Origin: Pseudomonas orientalis
GTDB lineage: Bacteria; Pseudomonadota; Gammaproteobacteria; Pseudomonadales; Pseudomonadaceae
Length of the DNA: 64,000 nucleotides
Reading direction: 5' to 3'
NCBI RefSeq assembly: GCF_022807995.1
Contig: NZ_CP094351.1
Span: 3,317,001-3,381,000 of the forward strand
Part shown: positions 24,425-52,107 of the stretch, piece after piece
How positions within the stretch are numbered: the first letter of the stretch is position 1
Layout of the letters: each line of letters begins with the position of its first letter
The notes under the pieces: model-generated
Databases searched by the model: none
What the model was told of the DNA's origin: nothing
The model's input: only the letters and a program-made list of their open reading frames with translations
Program-made: the position numbers and the translations under genes

Positions 24425-27400
24425 TCAAGACACCACCTCCCCAACCCCGACACCCTCAACCCACCACCTGGCCAACGCCAACACATTCGGCGCCTTGAGC
24501 AAAGTGAAGTGATTGCCCCCGCCATACCAAACCTGCAACCCACGCCCCTGACCCCGCCACCCCTCGATCATCAACCCCTGCTCACGCTGATTGCCCGCCG
24601 CATCCAGCGCCGGGTCCCGCGCCAGCACCAGGCGCACCACCCCGTCGTACCGCGCCTGCGGCCGATACACCGTACGCAACGCCGCCGCATAAGTTCGCGC
24701 CGGGCCGACCATCGCATCCCCGGCAGACCGCGCCGGCAACAACCCAACCCCGACCATCCCGGCATGCAACGCCTGGCGCTGCGCCACCTCATCGCTCGCG
24801 GCGAAATCCAACGGGTCAATGCCCAGGGACTTCCCGGCCGCCAACTGCATCGCCTCGATCAACCGCAACAGCGCCGCCGTCGAGGTATACGGCCGCCCCA
24901 CCACGCCATTGCCCCCCGGCGACTCACTGTCGATCACCGTCAACGACGCCACCTGACGCCCCATCGCCTGCAGGCGCACCGCCATTTCCAGCGCGACCCA
25001 GCCGCCAAACGAATGCCCGACCAGGTGCACCGGCCCCGCCGGGCACTCCTGAATCAGCGCCGTCAGGTAACACTGCGCGGCCGCTTCCACCTGGCTGTGC
25101 GGCACCGCTTCACCGTCCAGCCCACGCGGCTGCAAGCCATACAACGGCCAGTCGCGCCCCAGCGCCTCGCTCAAGCCGACAAAGCCGGTCACGCTGTCGC
25201 CCGCCCCCGGTACACAGAACACCGGCGCATGCCCAGTCTTGCCGCCCTGGATACGCAGCAAGGGCTGATGCGCCGCTTCCATCACCGGTAAAGACTCAGC
25301 CAATGCTTGGGACATGGCCGCGCCCAGGCTGCGGATATGCGGCGCCTGCATCATGCTCTGGTGATTGCCGGGCACTTCAATCTGGCGCAATTGCCCGGAT
25401 GCCAGCGCGTCCTCCCAGCCCAACGACTCACTGCGCCGCGACAGTTCGGTCGGCCGTTCCTGGGCGCTGAACAGATGCACCGGAATCGGCAGCGGGAACA
25501 GGCTGTAATGCGCCAGCGCATGCCCGTGCCCGACTTCCCGCTCGATGAAACTCATCAAGTCGGCGTCCGCGGCCGCCGCCATTTGCGGGTATAGCAAACC
25601 TTCATCGCGACAACATTGCAGCAGGCCCGCAAGGTCCAGCTGTTGAGTGTCTGCTTCCAGCTGCGCCAATCTCGCCACTTCATGCACGCCTCCTTGTACG
25701 GTCCAATGTGCCGTGCACTGCAGCAGCAAATGCTGCTTGAGCGCCTGCGGCCCTTCCCAGCGCGCCTTGCCCTGATCGGTCATGCGCGGCACGAAGGTGT
25801 CGATCAAGCCAAGGAACGCGACGGTTTCGTCCAGCCCCAACAGTTGCATGGCCACTTCATAGGCAAGCACCCCGCCGAACGACCATCCCGCCACACGATA
25901 GGGTCCGTGCGGCTGGATCTCGCGAATCAAACCGACCAGGCGCGCCGCCAAGCCCTCCATGGTGTTCAGGTGCGACTCGCCCAGCGCCAGGCCCGGCAGA
26001 CCATAGATCGGGTAGTCACCCGGCAGGTGCTGACCCAGCGCCGGGAAATACACGTCCATGCCGCTGAACTCGTGCACCAGGAACAATGCCGGCTGGGCAC
26101 CGCTGCTGCGCACGGTCACCACCGTGGTGCTGCGCGCGGCCTGCTCGTCACGCTCGCGCAACATTGAGGCCACGTTCGCCACGCTGACATGTTCAAAAAG
26201 CTCGGCCAGGCTGACCTGCAGACCCGCCTCCTCCATCAGGCCGACCAGGCGAATGGCAAGCAAGGAATGACCGCCCAGCTCGAAGAAACTGTCATCGCGG
26301 CCGACCTGCTCAAGCTTGAGCACGTCGGCCCATAGCTGAGCCAGCCTGTGCTCCACTGCATCGCGAGGCGGCTCGAACACGCGGCCAGCCAGGGTTTGCA
26401 GCGCTGGGACCGGCAAGGCTTTACGGTCGATCTTGCCATTGGCCGTCAGCGGTAACCGCTCCAGTGGCAAATAGGCTGACGGCACCATGTAGTCCGGGAG
26501 TTGCTCTTGCAGATGGGCACGCAGGCTGTCGATGCCAACCGGCTCTGCCGCCCAGGTGAAATAGGCCGCCAGGCGTTTGTCGCCCGGGGCGTCTTCACGG
26601 GCCAGCACCACCGCCTCCTGAATGGCGGCGTGGGTGGCCAGGCGTGCTTCAATCTCGCCCAGCTCGATACGAAAACCGCGAATTTTCACCTGGTCATCGT
26701 TGCGACCCACGCACTCCAGCAAGCCGTCCGCGTTCCAGCGACCCAGGTCGCCGGTGCGGTACATCAGGGCCTCGGGCTTGAAGGGGTCTTGCACAAACTG
26801 TTCGGCGCTCAATTGCGCACGATTCAAATACCCCAGGGCCACGCCGTCGCCACCGATGCAGATTTCACCGGTCACGCCCAATGGTACCGGCTGCAACTGC
26901 GCATCCAGCACATACACCTGAGTATTGGAAATCGGTCGACCGATCGGCACGCTGTCCGTGTGGTCGGCGAGTGCGCGCACTTCATGGGTGGTCGCGTAAG
27001 TGGTGGTTTCCGTCGGCCCGTAGCAATGCACAAGACGCAGTGCCGGTGCCCGCGCCAACAGACTGCGGAACGCTGCCGGATCAGCGCGCTCGCCGCCGCA
27101 CAGGAGGATGCGCAACCCCGCCAGCGCATCGGGTATCAGTTGCACGTACTGATTGAACAGCGCCGTGGTGACGAACAGTATCGTCGCCCCCTCCAACGCA
27201 GCGCCAAACGCCACCGGATCGAGCAATATGGAATGATCGATGACCTGCACCTGCCCGCCGTTGAGCAAGGGCCCCCACACATCCATCGTGCTGGCGTCAA
27301 AGGCCGGGTTGGAGGCAAATGCCACACGATCACCCGCGTTGAAATCCGCATAGCCGTTGTTGATGACCAGCCGGGTGATGCCACGATGAGGCACCACTAC

Positions 27401-30400
27401 GCCCTTCGGCGTGCCGGTCGACCCGGAGGTGTACATGAGGTAGGCCACGCTGTCCGACGATTGCGACAGGTCGGGGTTGTGGTCAGGTTGTGCATCGAGG
27501 GTCAGGGTATCGAGGTCCAGGCGTTGAGCCGGGTAATCAACGGCTATATCGCTGCGGGTCAACAGCCGCACCGCGCCGCTGTCCTGCAGCATGAAAGCCT
27601 GGCGCTCGGCAGGGGCGTTGATATCCAGCGGCACGTAGGCGGCGGCGCATTTCAACACGGCCAGTTGGCCGACTATCAAGTCCACGCCGCGTGGCAGCAG
27701 AATCGCCACACTGTCCCCGGCGCGCACGCCGAGCCCGAGCAGGTGATGGGCCAGGCGGTTGGCGCGAATGTTCAGGTCAAAGTAGCTCACGCGCTGTTCG
27801 CCATGCACCACTGCCAGCGCACTGGGACGAGCCCCGGCCTGGGCCTCGAACAGGCGTTGCACCGTATGTGCGCGGGGGAATTCGCGGGCGGTAGCGTTGA
27901 AGTCCTCGATCAATTGTCGACGTTCGTGAGCCGGCAGGATCGACACAGCGCTGATGGTGCTGTCGACGGTGTCCTCCAACGCCGTCACCATCTGCTCAAG
28001 CGCCGTGGCCAGGTAAGCGCAAAGGCGCCGCGCGCCCTGCCCCGCGGCGCTCAGGCTGAAACTGTCGCCCAGGTCATCCACGCTCATCGACAGGCCGTAG
28101 CTGGAGCGCTCTTCGCCCTCGAGCAAATAGATACCCTGCCATGCCTTTGCTGCATCGTCATTTGGCGCGCCGGGCACCTCGGCACTGTGACGATAGTTGA
28201 ACAGCACGTTGAACAACGGCGTACCCGTCGGCACGCTGCTGCAACGTTGCGCCAGCGCCAGGGGCGCGTGTTCGTGCTTGAGCAACTGCGCCAGACGCGC
28301 GTGAGTGTCGCGCAGCGCACCCCGCACCGAGTGTTCACCCAGGTCGACGCGCAGCGGCAAGGTATTGATAAAGACCCCCATGGCCCGTTCGGCACCTTCG
28401 CCGCCCTGCAGGCGGCCCAGCATCACGGTGCCGAACACCACCGACTCGCGCACGGCCACCTTGCCCATGACCAGGGCCCAGGCCAGGTGCGTGACGCTGG
28501 CAGCGCTCACACCGGCCCGACGTGCCTGCGTACGCAGGCGCTGGCTCAGCGCATGATCGAGCAGGCTTTGCACCTGCTCAACCGGGCCCAGCTCGCACAG
28601 GCAGGTCGGCTCATCGACTTGGGCGAGCATGTCGCGAAAGAACGCCTCATGCTCTTCGTCGGTGATGCCCAGGCGGGTCTGGGCAACGTAATTGCGATAC
28701 GGCACCGGTGCGCTCAGCGTATCGCCTTTGCCACTCAGGAATGCCTGCATGTCATGCTTGAGGATGCCCAGGGTCACGTGGTCCATCACCAAGTGATGAA
28801 ACAGCAAAGTGGCCACCACGCGCTGCGGTTCCTCGGTGTAGACCAGGCGCATCACCGGTGCCTGAGCCAGGTCCAGGCGCTGCGGCAACGGCCCTTTCTC
28901 AACGCGCAGGGACGCCTCACGCCACACCACTTGCATCGGCTCTTGCAAGCCGTCCCAATGGAACGAGGAACGCAGGATGTCATGACGCCGGATCACCGCC
29001 TGCAATGCCTCGGCAAATGCGTGCAAGCGTGCCGTGCTGTCGAAGGCAAAGTGCGCCTGCAGCACATACACGTCGTCCTCCTGCACCGCGCGGTGGTGGT
29101 ACAGAATTCCCTGCTGCAACGGGGCCAGCGGATAGATATCCTGCACATTCGCGGCCCCGCCGGGGATGGCGGCGACGAGACGGTCGATGGCCGGCTGATC
29201 CAGGCGCGCCAGCGTCAGCATGGACGGCGTGATGGCGTCGCAATCGGCGGCGATGCCATTGGCAGGTACGGATACTTCCCGGCTGCCGCCCAGGGTCGCC
29301 GCCAGGGCCGCCAACGTCGGCTGGCTGAACAGCACGTTCATGTCCGCCGACAACCCGAGGCGCCGCAGGCGCCCTACCAGGCTCACGGCCATCAATGAAT
29401 GCCCGCCCAGCTCGAAGAAGTTATCCTGGCGCCCTATGCGCTCCACCCCCAGCAACTCGGCCCATACGCTGGCCAAGGCGATTTCGGTATCGCCCTCTGG
29501 CGCTTCGTAGTCGCGCACGCTCATTGACTCCACGCCCGGCGCAGGCAGTGCCTTGCGATCGAGCTTGCCGTTGGGGCTCAGCGGCAATGCGTCCAGGTGC
29601 ACAAACACAGCCGGCACCATGAACGCCGGAAGCTGTTGCGCCACATGACTGCGCAGCGCATCGATGTCGCAAGCGTCGGCGGTGTAGTAAGCGATCAGGC
29701 GTTGCTCACGGGCCACCACCACCGCTTCGTTGACTGCGGGGTGCTCGGTCAGTCGCGCCTGGATTTCCCCCAGTTCGATGCGCAAGCCATGAATTTTCAC
29801 CTGGTCGTCATTGCGTCCCAGGTATTGGAGCGTGCCGTCGGGCAGATAACGGCCGAGGTCACCGGTACGGTACAAGCGTCCCTCGGTAAACGGGTCATCG
29901 AGGAAGCGCTCGGCCGTCAGTTCAGGACGGTTCAAGTAGCCCCGCGCCACTTGTACGCCGCCAATGAACAACTCGCCCACCACGCCCAGGGGCACTGGCT
30001 GCATCTGCGTGTCCAGCACGTACATGCGGGTGTTGGCGATCGGTTTTCCGATGGGCGTGTTGTCCGGCACTTCGCAAGGTGAGCAGCACCACGCCGTCAC
30101 ATCCACCGCCGCTTCAGTCGGACCGTACAGGTTATACAGGTTGACGCCCGGCAGTTGTTGCTTGAAGCGCCGCACCAGGCTGCCTGGCAGCGCTTCACCG
30201 CTGCACATCACGCGTTGCAGGCCCGCTACCTGGCTGACATCGCCATAGGCAAGGAAGACATCGAGCATTGACGGCACAAAGTGCAGCGTCGTGATCGCTT
30301 CACCTTCGATGACCTCGCACAGGTAAGCGGGGTCCTTGTGACCGCCGGGACGCGCCATTACCAGCCGAGCACCGGTGGACAACGGCCAGAAGAATTCCCA

Positions 30401-33400
30401 CACCGACACGTCAAAGCTGAACGGGGTTTTCTGCAGGACTGCGTCGTCGCAGGTCAGTCCGTATTCGTCCTGCATCCACAGCAGGCGGTTGACCACCCCG
30501 CCATGATCGTTGATCACCCCCTTGGGCTGCCCGGTGGAGCCTGAGGTGTAGATCACATAAGCGCTTGCACCGCGTACTGCGGGGTTGTCGTGCGGCTGGT
30601 GCTGCCAGCACGGCTGGTCCAGTTCAAGCACCGGCACCTCGCCCAGCAAACCACGCGTAGCGACCTGGGCGAGCACCACCTGCGGTGCACTGTCTTGCAG
30701 CATGTAGGCGATCCGCTCCTGGGGATATGCCGGATCCAGCGGTACATAGGCCGCGCCGGCCTTGAGCACCGCATACAGGGCGATAACCATGTCCAGGCCA
30801 CGCTCTGCGCAGATGGCTACGCGGGCATCCGGCTGCACACCGAGCGCCAGCAGGTGATGAGCCAATTGGTTGGCCCGGCTATTGAGTTCGGCATAGGTCA
30901 ATTGCTGCGTGCCGGCCTTGAGCGCAATCGCATCCGGCGTGCGTTCAACCTGCGCTTCGAACAGGCCATGCAGGGTCTGGTCGAGGTTGTAGTCGACTGC
31001 CGTAGCGTTGAAATCAACCAGCACCTGCTGACGCTCGCGCGCGCCCAGCAACGGCGCATGCTCCAGCACCGCCTGGTCGTCTTCGACCATCACCTGCAAC
31101 AGACACATCAGGTAGCCGACGTAACGCTGCACTGTCGCCTCATCGAACAAGGCCACCGCGTATTCCAGAGTGCCCAGTATGCAGCCGTCGACTTCGCCCA
31201 GGCTCAATGCCAGATCGAACTTGGCAAAGTGACTATTCTCCACGATCGCTTCCAGCGTCAGGTCGCCGAGGGCCAGCGCCGGTGCACTGCTGTCCTGCCA
31301 GGTCAGCAGCACCTGGAATATCGGGCTATGGGCCAGGCTGCGCAGCGGCCGGAGGATCTCCACGACTTTTTCGAACGGCAGGTCCTGGTGAGACTGAGCG
31401 GCCAGTGTCACCGCCTTGACCCGCGCCAGCAGTGCCTCGGTGCTCAGCTCGCCGGAAGTGTCGATGCGCACGGCAAGGGTGTTGACGAACAAGCCAATCA
31501 GCCCCTCCACCTCACTGCGCGCACGGTTGGCTACCGGCGAGCCGATCACCAGGTCGTGCTGACCGGACAAGCGTGCAAGCAGTGACGCCCAGGCGCTCAT
31601 CACTGTCATGTACAGCGTCACCTCGTGCCTCTGGCTCAACGCCTTGAGCCCGGCGGTCAGACGTTCATCCAGGCGCACCTGGACCGTATCGCCGGCATAG
31701 CTCTGCTGCGCCGGGCGGGGGCGATCGGTAGGCAGGGACAGCAACGGCGGCGCGCCAGCCAGGGTTTGCTGCCAATAAGCGCTTTGGCGGTTCAGGACCT
31801 CGCCACTCAGCCAGCGCCGTTGCCACACGGCAAAATCGGCGTACTGGATCGGCAGTGGCGGCAACGGGTCGGGCAGGCCATGACTGAAGGCCTGATACAG
31901 CGCCATCAGCTCCCGGGTGAGCACGCCCATGGACCATCCATCAGAAACGATATGGTGCAGGGTCAGCAACAGCACATGGTGATCGTCGGCCATTGCCACC
32001 AGGCGTCCACGTATCAGCGGACCCTGTTCCAGGTCGAACGGAGCCGAGGCTTCGCCGTGGATCAATGCGTCCAAGGCCTGCTGAGGCTGGGAGTGACGCC
32101 GCAGGTTCTGCAGTTGCAGCGGCAACACCTCTTCAGGCGGTGCAATCAGCACCCGGGCGTCGTCACCCTGCTGGGCAAAGCGGCTGCGCAGGGTTTCATG
32201 TCGCGCAACGATACGTGCCAAGGCGCGTTGCAGCGCCTGCACATGCAATTGCCCGCGCAGTCGCAAGCCGATGGGAATGTTATAGGCGGTATTGGCGCCT
32301 TCCATCAACGCCAGGAACCACAGACGTTGCTGGGCGAACGACAACGGGACGTGTTCTTCGCGACTGGCCGGCAGAATATCCGGCAAAGTGCTGCGACCGG
32401 ACTGGGCCAGTACGGCGGCGACGGCGCTGAGTTCGGCATTGGCGAAAAAATCGCTCAGCAGCAGCTCTATGCCCAGGCGCTGACGCACCTGGGACACCAT
32501 GCGCATGGCCAACAGCGAGTGACCGCCGAGCTCGAAAAAGTTGTCGCGCCGGCCTACTTGCGCCACCTGCAACACATCGGCCCAAATCTGCGCGAGCACG
32601 CTTTCAAGCTCACCCTCGGGCGCAATGTACTCACGGATAAACAGCGCCGACAGGTCCGGCTTTGGCAGGGCCTTGCGATCGAGCTTGCCGTTGGCCGTCA
32701 GCGGGAGCGCATCGAGCCGCACGTAAGCGGCCGGGACCATGTAGCCCGGCAGGCGCGCAACCAGGTGCGCACGGATATCACCGGCAGCCAAGGGGCTTGC
32801 CGACGGATGCGCGGTGAAATACGCCACCAGCCGCTCATCACATACCAGCACCACGACATCCTGGATACCCGGCAACTGGTTGAGTTGGGTTTCGATTTCA
32901 CCCAGTTCGATGCGCACACCACGGATTTTCACCTGATCGTCGTTGCGCCCCAGGTACTCAAGGGTGCCGTCGGACAACCAACGCGCCAAGTCACCGGTAC
33001 GGTACATGCGTCCCTCATTGAACGGGTCATGCAGGAAGCGTTCGGCGGTCAGTTCCGAGCGGTTCAGGTAACCGCGCGCCACGCCTTTGCCGCCGACATA
33101 CAATTCTCCGGTCACCCCCAGCGGCACCGGGCGCTGCTGGTCGTCGAGCAGGTATACCGTGGCATTGGCGACAGGCTTGCCGATATGCAGCGGCCGGCCG
33201 ACCTCGATCCGGCCGGAGGTGGCGACCACTGTGGCTTCGGTGGGCCCGTAGTTATTGACCAGTGCGTAACGCAGCGGGCGGGTGAACTGGCGCAAGCGGT
33301 CGCCACCGATCAGCAAGGTACGCAGCGTCGGATGTTCGATGTGCTGGCTGAAGGCGTACTCGGCGACCGGCGTCGGCAGGAAGCAAACGTCCAGCGGTTG

Positions 33401-36400
33401 CGCGCACCACCAGGCGAGCAGCGCGTCGACATCCTCGACGCCGTCATGGGCCGGTGGCAAGTGCAGGGTCGCGCCGACGCACAGCGCCGGCCAGACTTCC
33501 CAGGCCATCGCATCGAATCCGAAGCCGGCGACACTGGCCGTATGGCCCCCGGCACTCAGGTCGAAAGCACGACAGTGCCAGTCCACCAGATTCACCACGC
33601 TGTGGTGTTCCACCATCACACCTTTGGGCAAGCCGGTGGAGCCGGAGGTGTAAATCACATAGGCCAGATTGGACGCGCCGGCAGCAACTTCGGGATGAGG
33701 TTGCGTGGGAGCAAGCCAGTCAGCGCCATCCAGCTCGATTACCGGTACCTCAAGGGCCGGCAGCCTTGGCAGGAGCGCGCGGTGGGTCAGCACGGCCACG
33801 GGCGCGCAGTCGCTGAGCAGATAGGCCAGGCGCTCGGCGGGATGCGCGGGATCGACCGGTACATAACACGCGCCGGACTTGAGGATCCCCAGCAACCCGA
33901 CCAGGGTGTCGAGGCCGCGCCGGGCGACGATGGCCACGCGGTCATCGGGCTTGATGCCCAGGCCGCGCAGGTGATTTGCCAGATGGCTGGCTTGCCTGTC
34001 GAGTTCGGCATAGGTCAGGTATTGCTCACCGGCCTTGGCCGCGATGGCATCGGGTGTGCGTTCGGCCTGAGCGGCGACAAGCCCGTGCACGGTAGGCTCG
34101 ACGTTGCCGGGCATCGAGGTCGCATTGAAGTCCACCAGCACGCGCTGACGCTCAGGTTCCTCCATCAGCGGCACATGGGCCAGCACCGCTCGGTCGTCGG
34201 CGACCATGGCCTGCAACAGGCGGGTGAAGTAGCCGACGTAGCGCTGCACCGTCACCTCATCGAACAGCGCGACAGCGTATTGCAGCGCACCCCGGATCCT
34301 GCCCTGGTCTTCACCGAGGTCCAGGGTCAGCTCGAATTTGGCGAACAGGCTCTGCTGAGCCACCCCCTCAATCACCAGATCGCCCAAGGTCAGGGTGGGC
34401 ACACTGGCGTCCTGCCAGGCCAGCAGTGTCTGAAACAGCGGCGTGTGGGCCAGGCTGCGCACAGGCTGGGTAATCTCCACCACCTGTTCGAACGGCAGAT
34501 CCTGATGGGACTGGGCCGCCAGCGACACCGCCTTGACCCGTGCCAGCAGCGCTTCGGTGCTCGGTTCACCCGAGGTATCGATCCGCAGGGCCAGGGTATT
34601 GACGAACAGACCGATCAGCCCTTCCACTTCACTGCGCGTCCGGTTTGCCACCGGCGAGCCAATCACCAGGTCCTGCTGGCCGGACAACCGTGCCATCAGC
34701 GCTGCCCAGGCGCTCAACAGGGTCATGTAAAGCGTGACGCCATAGCGTTGACTCAAAGCCTTCAAGCCGGCGGTCAGGCGCTCGTCCACATGCACCTCGA
34801 CGCTGCTGCCGGCGTAGTCCTGCTGCGCCGGACGTGGACGATCAGTGGGCAGAGTAAGCACGGCCGGCGCATCCGTCAGCACGCGCTGCCAGTAATCGCT
34901 CTGGCGATGCAGCACTTCACCGCTCAGCCACAAACGTTGCCAAATGGCGAAGTCACCGTACTGGATCGTCAACGGCGGCAGCGGGTCGGGCTGGCCGTGG
35001 ACGAACGCCTGGTACAGCGCCATCAGCTCGCGGGTCAGCACGCCCATGGACCAGCCATCGGAAACAATGTGGTGCAAGGTCAGCAGCAGCACATGATGAT
35101 CGTCGGCCATCATCACCAGGTGCCCGCGCAGCAGCGGGCCGCGCTCCAGGTCAAACGTCGCCGAGGCCTCGTGGCGGATCAGCGCGTCCAGGGCCTGTTG
35201 CGGCTCGGGCTGACGACGCAGGTCCTGCAATTGCAGCGGCATTTCTTCGTCGCCAGGCACGGTCAACACCTGAGTGTCATCGCCTGACCGGACAAAACGG
35301 CTGCGCAGCGTGTGATGGCGTCCGACGATACAGGCCAACGCCTTTTGCAGCGCCTGCACGTGCAATTGCCCACGCAGGGCCAGACCGATGGGAATGTTGT
35401 AGGCACTGTTGCCGCCGTCCATGTTGGCCAGAAACCACAGGCGCTGCTGGGCGAATGACAGCGGCACATCCTCGCCGCGATTGGCCGGCAGAATATCCGG
35501 CAAGGTGCTGCGACCCGCCTGGGCCAGCACTTGAGCGACCGCCGCCAGTTCGGCGTTGGCGAACAGGTCGCCCAGCACCAGCTCCACCCCCAGGCGCTGG
35601 CGCACCTGGGACACCATGCGCATGGCCAGCAGCGAATGCCCGCCCAGCTCAAAGAAGTGATCGCGCCGCCCGACCCGCTCCACCTGCAACACATCGGCCC
35701 AGATCTGCGCCAACACGCTTTCGATCTCGCCCAGCGGCGTCTCGTACTCGCGGCTGAATACCGCGGCCATATCGGGGGCCGGCAGAGCCTGGCGGTCGAG
35801 CTTGCCGTTGGCGGTCAAGGGCAGCGTGTCGAGCTTCATGAAAGCGACCGGCACCATATAGTCCGGCAGATGGGCCACCAGGTGCGCACGGATATCAGCG
35901 ACGGCCAGCGCATCCAGTTGCGGGCTTTCGGTGAAATACGCCACCAACCGCTCCTCACGCACCAGCACCACCGCCTCCAGAATACCCGGCAGCTGGTTGA
36001 GCCGGGTCTCGATTTCCCCCAGTTCGATGCGCATGCCACGGATCTTCACCTGGTCATCGTTGCGCCCCAGGTACTCGAGATTGCCGTCGGGCAGCCAGCG
36101 CGCGAGGTCGCCGGTGCGGTACATGCGCCCGCTGCTGAACGGGTCGCGCAGGAAACGCTCGGCGGTCAGCTCCGGGCGGTTGAGGTAACCGCGGGCCACG
36201 CCCTTGCCGCCTACATACAGTTCGCCCGCCACCCCCAGCGGCACCGGGCGCAGCTGCTCGTCCAGCAGATACACCCTGGCATTGGCGATGGGTTTGCCGA
36301 TATGCAACGGCTGGCCCGCCTCGACCTTGCCGGCGGTAGCGACCACCGTGGCTTCGGTGGGGCCGTAGTTGTTGATCAGCTCGAAGCGCTGCGCACGCCC

Positions 36401-38892
36401 GAACTGGCGCAGGCGGTCGCCGCCGATCAACAGCGTGCGCAGGGTCGGGTGCTCGATGTTCTGGCTGAAGGCGTACTCGGCCACCGGCGTCGGCAGGAAG
36501 CACACGTCCAGCGGCTGCGCGCACCACCAGGCAAGCAGCGCGTCGACATCCTCGGCGCCGTCGCGGGCCGGCGGCAGGTGCAAGGTGGCGCCCGCGCACA
36601 GCGCCGGCCACACTTCCCAGGCCATCGCATCAAAGCCGAAGCCGGCCACGCTGGCGGTGTGCCGCCCGGCGCGCAGGTCAAAGGCGCTGCAATGCCAGTC
36701 CACCAGATTGGCCACGGTGTGGTGCTCCACCATCACCCCTTTGGGCAGGCCGGTGGAGCCGGAGGTGTAGATCACATAGGCCAGGTTCGACGCCGTCATG
36801 GCCACGTCGGGATTGCTCGCCGAGTGGTGCTGCCAGGTGTAGCGGTCCAGGTTGATCACCGGCACGTCCAGATCCGGCAGGCGCTCGAGCAACGCGTGCT
36901 GGGTCAGCACGGCCACCGGGGCGCTGTCGCTGAGCAGATAGCTCAGGCGCTCGGCCGGGTGGGACGGATCTACCGGCACATAACAGGCGCCGGCCTTGAG
37001 GATCGCCAGCAAGCCGGCCAGGGTGTCCAGGCCACGGCGCGCGACGATGGCCACGCGGTCATCGGGCTTGACCCCCAGCGCCAGCAGATGATGAGCCAGC
37101 AGGTTGGCTTGCTGATTGAGTTCGGCGTAGCTCAGCGTGCGGTCCAGGCAGACCGCCGCGATGGCGTCCGGCGTCAGCGCGGCCTGGGCCTCGATGCGCG
37201 CGTGCAAGGTGCTGCCCTGGGGGAACACCGCCTGGGTTGCGTTGAACTGCTCGAGCAGCAGGCGCTGCTCGGCCAGCGGCACCACCGGCAGTTGGTTGAG
37301 CGCGGTGTGCGGCGACTGTTCCAACGCACTCACCAGGTTTTCCAGGGCGGTTTGCAGGTAGGCGCAAACGCGGTGCGGGTCGACCTGGGGGCAGGCGAGC
37401 AAACGCAAGATAAAGCTATCGCCCAGGTCATCCACGCTCAGGGTCAGCGGGTAGTTGGTGCGCTCCTGCGAACTCAACATTTCGATGCCCTTCCATGCCG
37501 CCACAGCCTCGGCCTGGTTGCCGGAACCACTGTGCCGGTAATTGAGCAACGCACTGAACAGAGGCGTAGGCGCAGTCACTCCGCTGCAGCGCTGGGCCAA
37601 CGCCAAAGGTGCGTGCTCATGGCGCAGCAACGTCGTCAGCCGTGCATGGGTGTCCCTGATGCCCGTGCGCACATCCGCATGACCGACATCCACCCGAAAC
37701 GGCAACGTATTGATGAAAATCCCCAGCGCTCTGTCGGTCTGCTGACCGCCCTGCATGCGCCCCATCAACACCGTACCGAACACCACACTTTGCTTGCCTG
37801 CCAGCACGCTCAGCACCTGCGCCCAGGCCATATGGAACACGCTCGCGGCACTGACGCCCAGTTGGCGTGCCTGCTCGCGGATACGTTGATTGAGCGCTGC
37901 CGACAGCGGCAAATCCGCTTCGACGATATCGCGGCCATCGCCCTGCACATCCTGCAGACCGAAAGGCAAGGTCGGCTCGCTGATATCGCTGAGCATCTGA
38001 CGGAAAAACGCCTCGTGCTCCTGCTCGCTGACGCCCAGCCGCGCCTGCGCCACGTAATTGCGAAACGGGATGGGCTGGCCCAACTGTTCGCCACGGCCTT
38101 GCAACAGCGCCTGCAGTTCATGGCGCACTACGTCCAGCGCGCTGTGGTCCAGGGCCATATGATGAAACAGCAGCATCGCGACCACGCGCTGGCCGGGTTC
38201 GTCCCAGGTGCGCACCAGGCGCAACAGCGGGGCCTGGGTTACGTCCAGGCGGTAATGGCGAACATCGAACAGCTGGCGCAATTGCGATGCGACATCGCCG
38301 TCAGCCGGGTCCAGCTCAAGGGCTTGCACCGGCAGCCGGGCCTGGCGCCGGACCACTTGCGAGGGCTGTTCAAGGCCTTGCCAAACCACGCCGGTACGCA
38401 GGATATCGTGCCGATCCACCACGCCCTGCAAGGCGTTGGCAAACTGCTCGAACCGCGCCAGGCTGTCGAAGGCGAACTGCGACTGCATGATGTACGGGTC
38501 ACCCTGCTCCGTGCTCGCGTGGTGGTAGAGGATGCCTTCCTGCAACGGCGCCAGGGGGTAGATGTCCTGGATATTCGCCACGCCGCCCTCGACGGTGGCG
38601 ACGATCCGCTCGATCTCGTCCTGGCTCAGGGTGGACAGGGTCAACATGGCCGGGGTAATGCGCTCGGCGCCCGGGGCGATGCCGTTGGCCGGTACTTGCA
38701 CCTCACCGGCTTTGCCGGCCGAGTATTCACCCGCCTTGATCCGTTCGATCAGGGCCGGCTTGTGTTCGCGCAACGCAGCGAGGATCGCCGGGTCGCTCAA
38801 GGCTTGCTTGTTGCCTTGTACGGACAGTTGCTCGCCTTTGAGCGCCAGTTGCACATCCTTGGTTTTCAGGGTTGCCAGCAATTGTTGGATGT

Positions 38893-38896
<4 letters not shown>
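24425..38896 (-). CDS. poaC: Cyclic lipopeptide synthetase C: four modules plus tandem thioesterases
   Basis: A 4823-residue NRPS. A TubC-like docking domain (about 1-55) is followed by four C-A-T modules; carrier-domain serines are at 1088, 2127, 3167 and 4211. Pocket residues I read are DAWFLGNVV (Leu), DAWFLGNVV (Leu), DVWHMSLVD (Ser) and DAMFLGCTY (Ile/Val type). Condensation domains 1 and 4 are of the dual epimerising type (HHMALDH, HHLVMDH); domains 2 and 3 are LCL type (HHIVSDGW). Two thioesterases close the protein (GWSFGG, Ser4339; GHSFGG, Ser4629), as in lipopeptide rather than pyoverdine enzymes. Its ATG overlaps the stop of synthetase B (ATGA). The symbol is by analogy with poaeamide; ofaC of orfamide is the alternative. 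Confidence 0.88.
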
Positions 38897-51816
<12,920 letters not shown>

Positions 51817-52019
51817 GGGGAAACCTGCCTGATAAGTCACGGTTGAAGAGAATGTCCGTATTCAGTTTTGCCGCTTGAATCGGCTGCTCTGCGCCTTGAA
51901 AAAACAACGGGCGCAGCCGGGGGCCTGGAGAGGCTTCCGGCAGGCTTGGAAAATTAAGGGATTTGCGGGGCGGGGGGTGACATGGGAAGCGGGGACAAGG
52001 GAAGTGGGGAATGGTTCCC

Positions 52020-52029
52020 GGGGGGGGGG
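52020..52029. other. Ten-base G tract upstream of the synthetase operon
   Basis: The 467-bp gap 51817-52283 upstream of synthetase B has no gene. It holds a run of ten G (C on the coding strand) about 205 bp before the start, within a very G-rich stretch (51960-52030), and a long inverted repeat further up. No confident -35/-10 pair was recognised. Confidence 0.8.
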
Positions 52030-52107
52030 TTGGTTTAGGGCAATGACCGCTCGTGGTGACCTCAAGGCCAGTGCGGTTCTTAAGCGAATTTTCGTTGCAA
52101 AGGCAGC

